Positions 6,980 to 8,485 of a stretch of DNA of 8,485 bases are shown in pieces. The notes beneath the pieces were generated by a model that ran no database searches, was not told the origin of the DNA, and saw only the letters and a list, made by a program, of their open reading frames with translations. How positions within the stretch are numbered: the first letter of the stretch is position 1; each line of letters opens with the position of its first letter. The DNA comes from Bacteroidia bacterium (GTDB lineage: Bacteria; Bacteroidota; Bacteroidia; Chitinophagales; Saprospiraceae). A program made the position numbers and the translations under genes. The stretch is from the NCBI GenBank assembly GCA_030431945.1, contig JAUIIF010000167.1, positions 1 to 8,485 of the forward strand. Reading direction: 5' to 3'.

Positions 6980-7025
6980 AATCAGCTCCTCCCCTGTGTT
7001 TTGGCGGAGGAGCGAGTCTGTGATT
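6980..7025 (+). promoter_or_regulatory. Hairpin in the 5' region of the kinase gene
   Basis: A perfect 8-bp inverted repeat GCTCCTCC / GGAGGAGC (6985-6992 with 7006-7013) encloses a 13-nt loop. It is extended by AATCA / TGATT (6980-6984 with 7021-7025) across a 7-nt bulge on the right side. It ends 41 nt before the kinase ATG, where an operator or a leader structure would be expected. No T tract follows, so it is not a simple terminator. Confidence 0.4.
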
Positions 7026-7066
7026 ACCCCGTCCCGGTTTACCTTGCGGTCCATAATTCTCCTTTT

Positions 7067-8386
7067 ATGAAATACCGCATCGGCCTTGACCTCGGCACTA
7101 CTACAACTAAAGCCTGCGCCTTTGATGAGGCCGGTACCATGATCAAGCTGGTGGAGCGCGGATACGAGTTGTTGCAGCCGGAGCCCGGGGCGGCCATACA
7201 GCAACCGCTGGCCCTCCTGCAGGCCGCAGAAGCGGCATTGATTGACCTGATCGAAGCAGTTGGGGCCCAACCCGAGTTCGTCAGCCTCAGCTGTGCCATG
7301 CACAGCCTTATCCTGTGCGATGAAAACGAAGAGCCCCTCGATTATATGTATACCTGGGCGGACACCCGTGCGGAGGTGGTCATGGCGGAAATCAGTGGAG
7401 CAGAAAGACAATCTTTACTGCGGGAAACCGGTACGCCCGTGCACCCCATGTCTCCGCTGGTAAAACTTCGCTGGCTGCTTAAAACGCAGCCTGAGCTGCG
7501 CGCCGCCGCGGTGTACTGCTATGACCTGAAATCGCTGTTAACGAAGTACTGGACCGCTAACGCTGCGCTGGACGAGCAGCTGGCTTCCGCCACGGGGTTG
7601 TACGACGCGGAACGCGGGAGTTGGTCCGCAGCGGCACTTGCGGTGGCCTCCGGGGGCGCGGCGGAAGATTTTCCGTTTACGCTCCCACCGGTCTTCCCGG
7701 CCAACCATCAGTTGCACTGGAGCAAGGAGTCTGGGGAAAGGCTGGGCCTGACGGGGGTACCGCTCTTCCTCGGAGGGGCCGACGGGGTTTTGGCCAACCT
7801 GGGCTCCGGTATTCTCGCCCCGGGAGACATTGCGCTGAGCATCGGTACCTCCGGCGCTTTGCGGACGACCCACTCGCAGGCCCGGATCGACCCGGCCCAC
7901 GGGCTCTTTAACTACAAAATGAAAGATCAGCTGTACGTCATTGGTGGCCCGACCAATAACGGAGGGAAAGTCCTGGAATACTGGCAGCACCTGCTGGCCG
8001 CCCATTTCCCGGATATGGAGGCTTTCGTCGCCGGGGCTTTGTCCGTTGCGCCACCGGCTGAACTAACCTTCGTGCCCTGGCTCTACGGAGAGCGGGCACC
8101 GATCTGGGATGCGGCGGCCACGGCCAGCCTGCAGGGGCTGGCCGGCCACCATACCCCGGCCCACCTCGCCCGGGCGGTGCTGGAAGGCGTAACCGCAAAC
8201 ATCGTCAGGATCTTACACCAGCTGGAAGCCGTAGTCGGACCGGCCAACCGCATTCTGGCAAGTGGCGGGTTTACCCGGTCGCCGGAATGGGTGCAACTGG
8301 TGGGAGAACGCTCCGGCAGGCCCGTGGAAATCGCCGAAGCTGCGCAGGCGAGTGCTTACGGCGCCACGCTGGTTGCTGGTTGGTAA
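7067..8386 (+). CDS. gntK: FGGY-family carbohydrate kinase, probably gluconokinase
   Basis: The enzyme is expected to phosphorylate D-gluconate with ATP to 6-phosphogluconate, feeding the pentose phosphate or Entner-Doudoroff route in the cytosol. From the ATG at 7067 the protein has 439 residues. The FGGY_N domain opens with IGLDLGTTTTKA (5-16), the phosphate-binding loop. TWADTRA (96-102) and TGTPVHPMSPLVKLRW (121-136) follow, and these fit FGGY gluconokinases better than xylulokinases. GGADGVLANLG (236-246) carries the likely catalytic base D239. The FGGY_C domain shows IGTSGALRT (259-267), VIGGPTNNGG (291-300), YGERAPIW (340-347), the FGGY signature with AVLEG (370-374), and ILASGGF (396-402), the adenosine motif. 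The frame is open back to 6959, but the sequence before 7067 is not family-like and carries the hairpin, so 7067 is chosen. The protein ends just after SAYGATL (429-435), roughly 50-70 residues shorter than typical gluconokinases. The gene is divergent from the peptidase gene; no gluconate transporter or regulator is visible. Confidence 0.85.
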   Translation: MKYRIGLDLGTTTTKACAFDEAGTMIKLVERGYELLQPEPGAAIQQPLALLQAAEAALIDLIEAVGAQPEFVSLSCAMHSLILCDENEEPLDYMYTWADTRAEVVMAEISGAERQSLLRETGTPVHPMSPLVKLRWLLKTQPELRAAAVYCYDLKSLLTKYWTANAALDEQLASATGLYDAERGSWSAAALAVASGGAAEDFPFTLPPVFPANHQLHWSKESGERLGLTGVPLFLGGADGVLANLGSGILAPGDIALSIGTSGALRTTHSQARIDPAHGLFNYKMKDQLYVIGGPTNNGGKVLEYWQHLLAAHFPDMEAFVAGALSVAPPAELTFVPWLYGERAPIWDAAATASLQGLAGHHTPAHLARAVLEGVTANIVRILHQLEAVVGPANRILASGGFTRSPEWVQLVGERSGRPVEIAEAAQASAYGATLVAGW

Positions 8387-8485
8387 TCCGGCTCAGGCAC
8401 AGCAGACCGGGAGTACCAAAAAAGGAGGCGATGCGCCCTGGCTTCTCCCCGCTCCTTAAAAAACTTCCCCGGCACCGGCGGCCGC
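8387..8485. other. Trailing sequence with GC-rich repeat-like segment, copy 2 (8431-8485)
   Basis: The last 99 nt carry no recognisable gene. An ATG at 8431 follows GGAGG with only 2 nt between and opens 18 codons to the edge (MRPGFSPLLKK and onwards), basic and not family-like. The segment 8431-8485 shares ATGCGCC, TCTCCCC, CTCC and a terminal 14-nt identity with the 5' end of the peptidase gene. On the minus strand a 4-5-bp hairpin (GGCG / CGCC) followed by CCTTTTTT (around 8421-8436) could be a weak terminator for a gene beyond the right edge. Confidence 0.4.

Larger units (their letters stand above)
6610..7066. other. Divergent intergenic region with several inverted repeats
   Basis: This 457-nt stretch between the divergent peptidase and kinase genes holds no credible coding sequence. 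Frames entering it are antisense or N-terminal shadows of the kinase gene. It contains a palindrome (6708-6720), a two-part hairpin (6737-6770), a 10-bp inverted repeat (6811-6872), a 7-bp inverted repeat (6894-6935), a 10-bp direct repeat (6833-6842 and 6870-6879) and a hairpin near the kinase (6980-7025). No clear TAnnTTTG promoter was found for either flanking gene; the closest is TACCTTG at 7040-7046, one T short. Confidence 0.7.

Noticed and set aside
6959..7066. Extended N-terminus of the kinase, starting at 6959
   Set aside because: The extra 36 residues are not FGGY-like, the family start IGLDLGTT follows directly after the ATG at 7067, and the extension overlaps the hairpin.
6610..7066. 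tmRNA, RNase P RNA, SRP RNA or tRNA in the intergenic region
   Set aside because: None of their conserved core sequences or a cloverleaf could be recognised on either strand.
8431..8485. Possible start of a new plus-strand gene at the right edge
   Set aside because: Only 18 codons are visible, the GGAGG is just 2 nt from the ATG, and the segment is better described as a copy of the GC-rich repeat-like sequence.

Overview
The window looks like chromosomal DNA from a GC-rich member of the Bacteroidota, most likely a Saprospiria/Lewinella-type marine bacterium. The evidence is the FtsH and RsfS sequence types, the gene order birA / rsfS-ftsH / nitroreductase, -7 boxes resembling the Bacteroidota TAnnTTTG consensus, and the lack of clear Shine-Dalgarno sequences before most genes. 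The taxonomic placement is inference from sequence character, not from a search.

Layout from left to right: (1) the N-terminal 84 codons of a flavin nitroreductase (iodotyrosine-deiodinase-like) on the minus strand, cut by the left edge; (2) a strong 15-bp-stem terminator; (3) ftsH, the membrane AAA+ zinc protease, minus strand; (4) rsfS, the ribosomal silencing factor, minus strand, directly upstream of ftsH and open back to a non-canonical start codon (no ATG, GTG or TTG is available); (5) birA, biotin-protein ligase, plus strand, divergent from rsfS, with a TTG start; (6) a large secreted S9-family (prolyl oligopeptidase-like) serine peptidase, minus strand, convergent with birA; (7) a 457-bp gene-free divergent intergenic region holding several consecutive inverted repeats; (8) an FGGY sugar kinase that best fits gluconokinase, plus strand; (9) about 100 bp of trailing sequence whose last part resembles the DNA encoding the N-terminus of the S9 peptidase.

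The birA / rsfS / ftsH part is a housekeeping block: cofactor attachment, ribosome hibernation and membrane protein quality control. The peptidase and the kinase look like stand-alone metabolic genes for peptide and gluconate use, divergently placed around the structured intergenic region. I found no CRISPR array, transposase, tRNA or rRNA, and no obviously new multi-gene system. The points most worth a second look are the start codon of rsfS, the hairpin-rich block at about 6708-6935, the hairpin just upstream of the kinase, and the short GC-rich repeat shared by the 5' end of the peptidase gene and the right end of the window.
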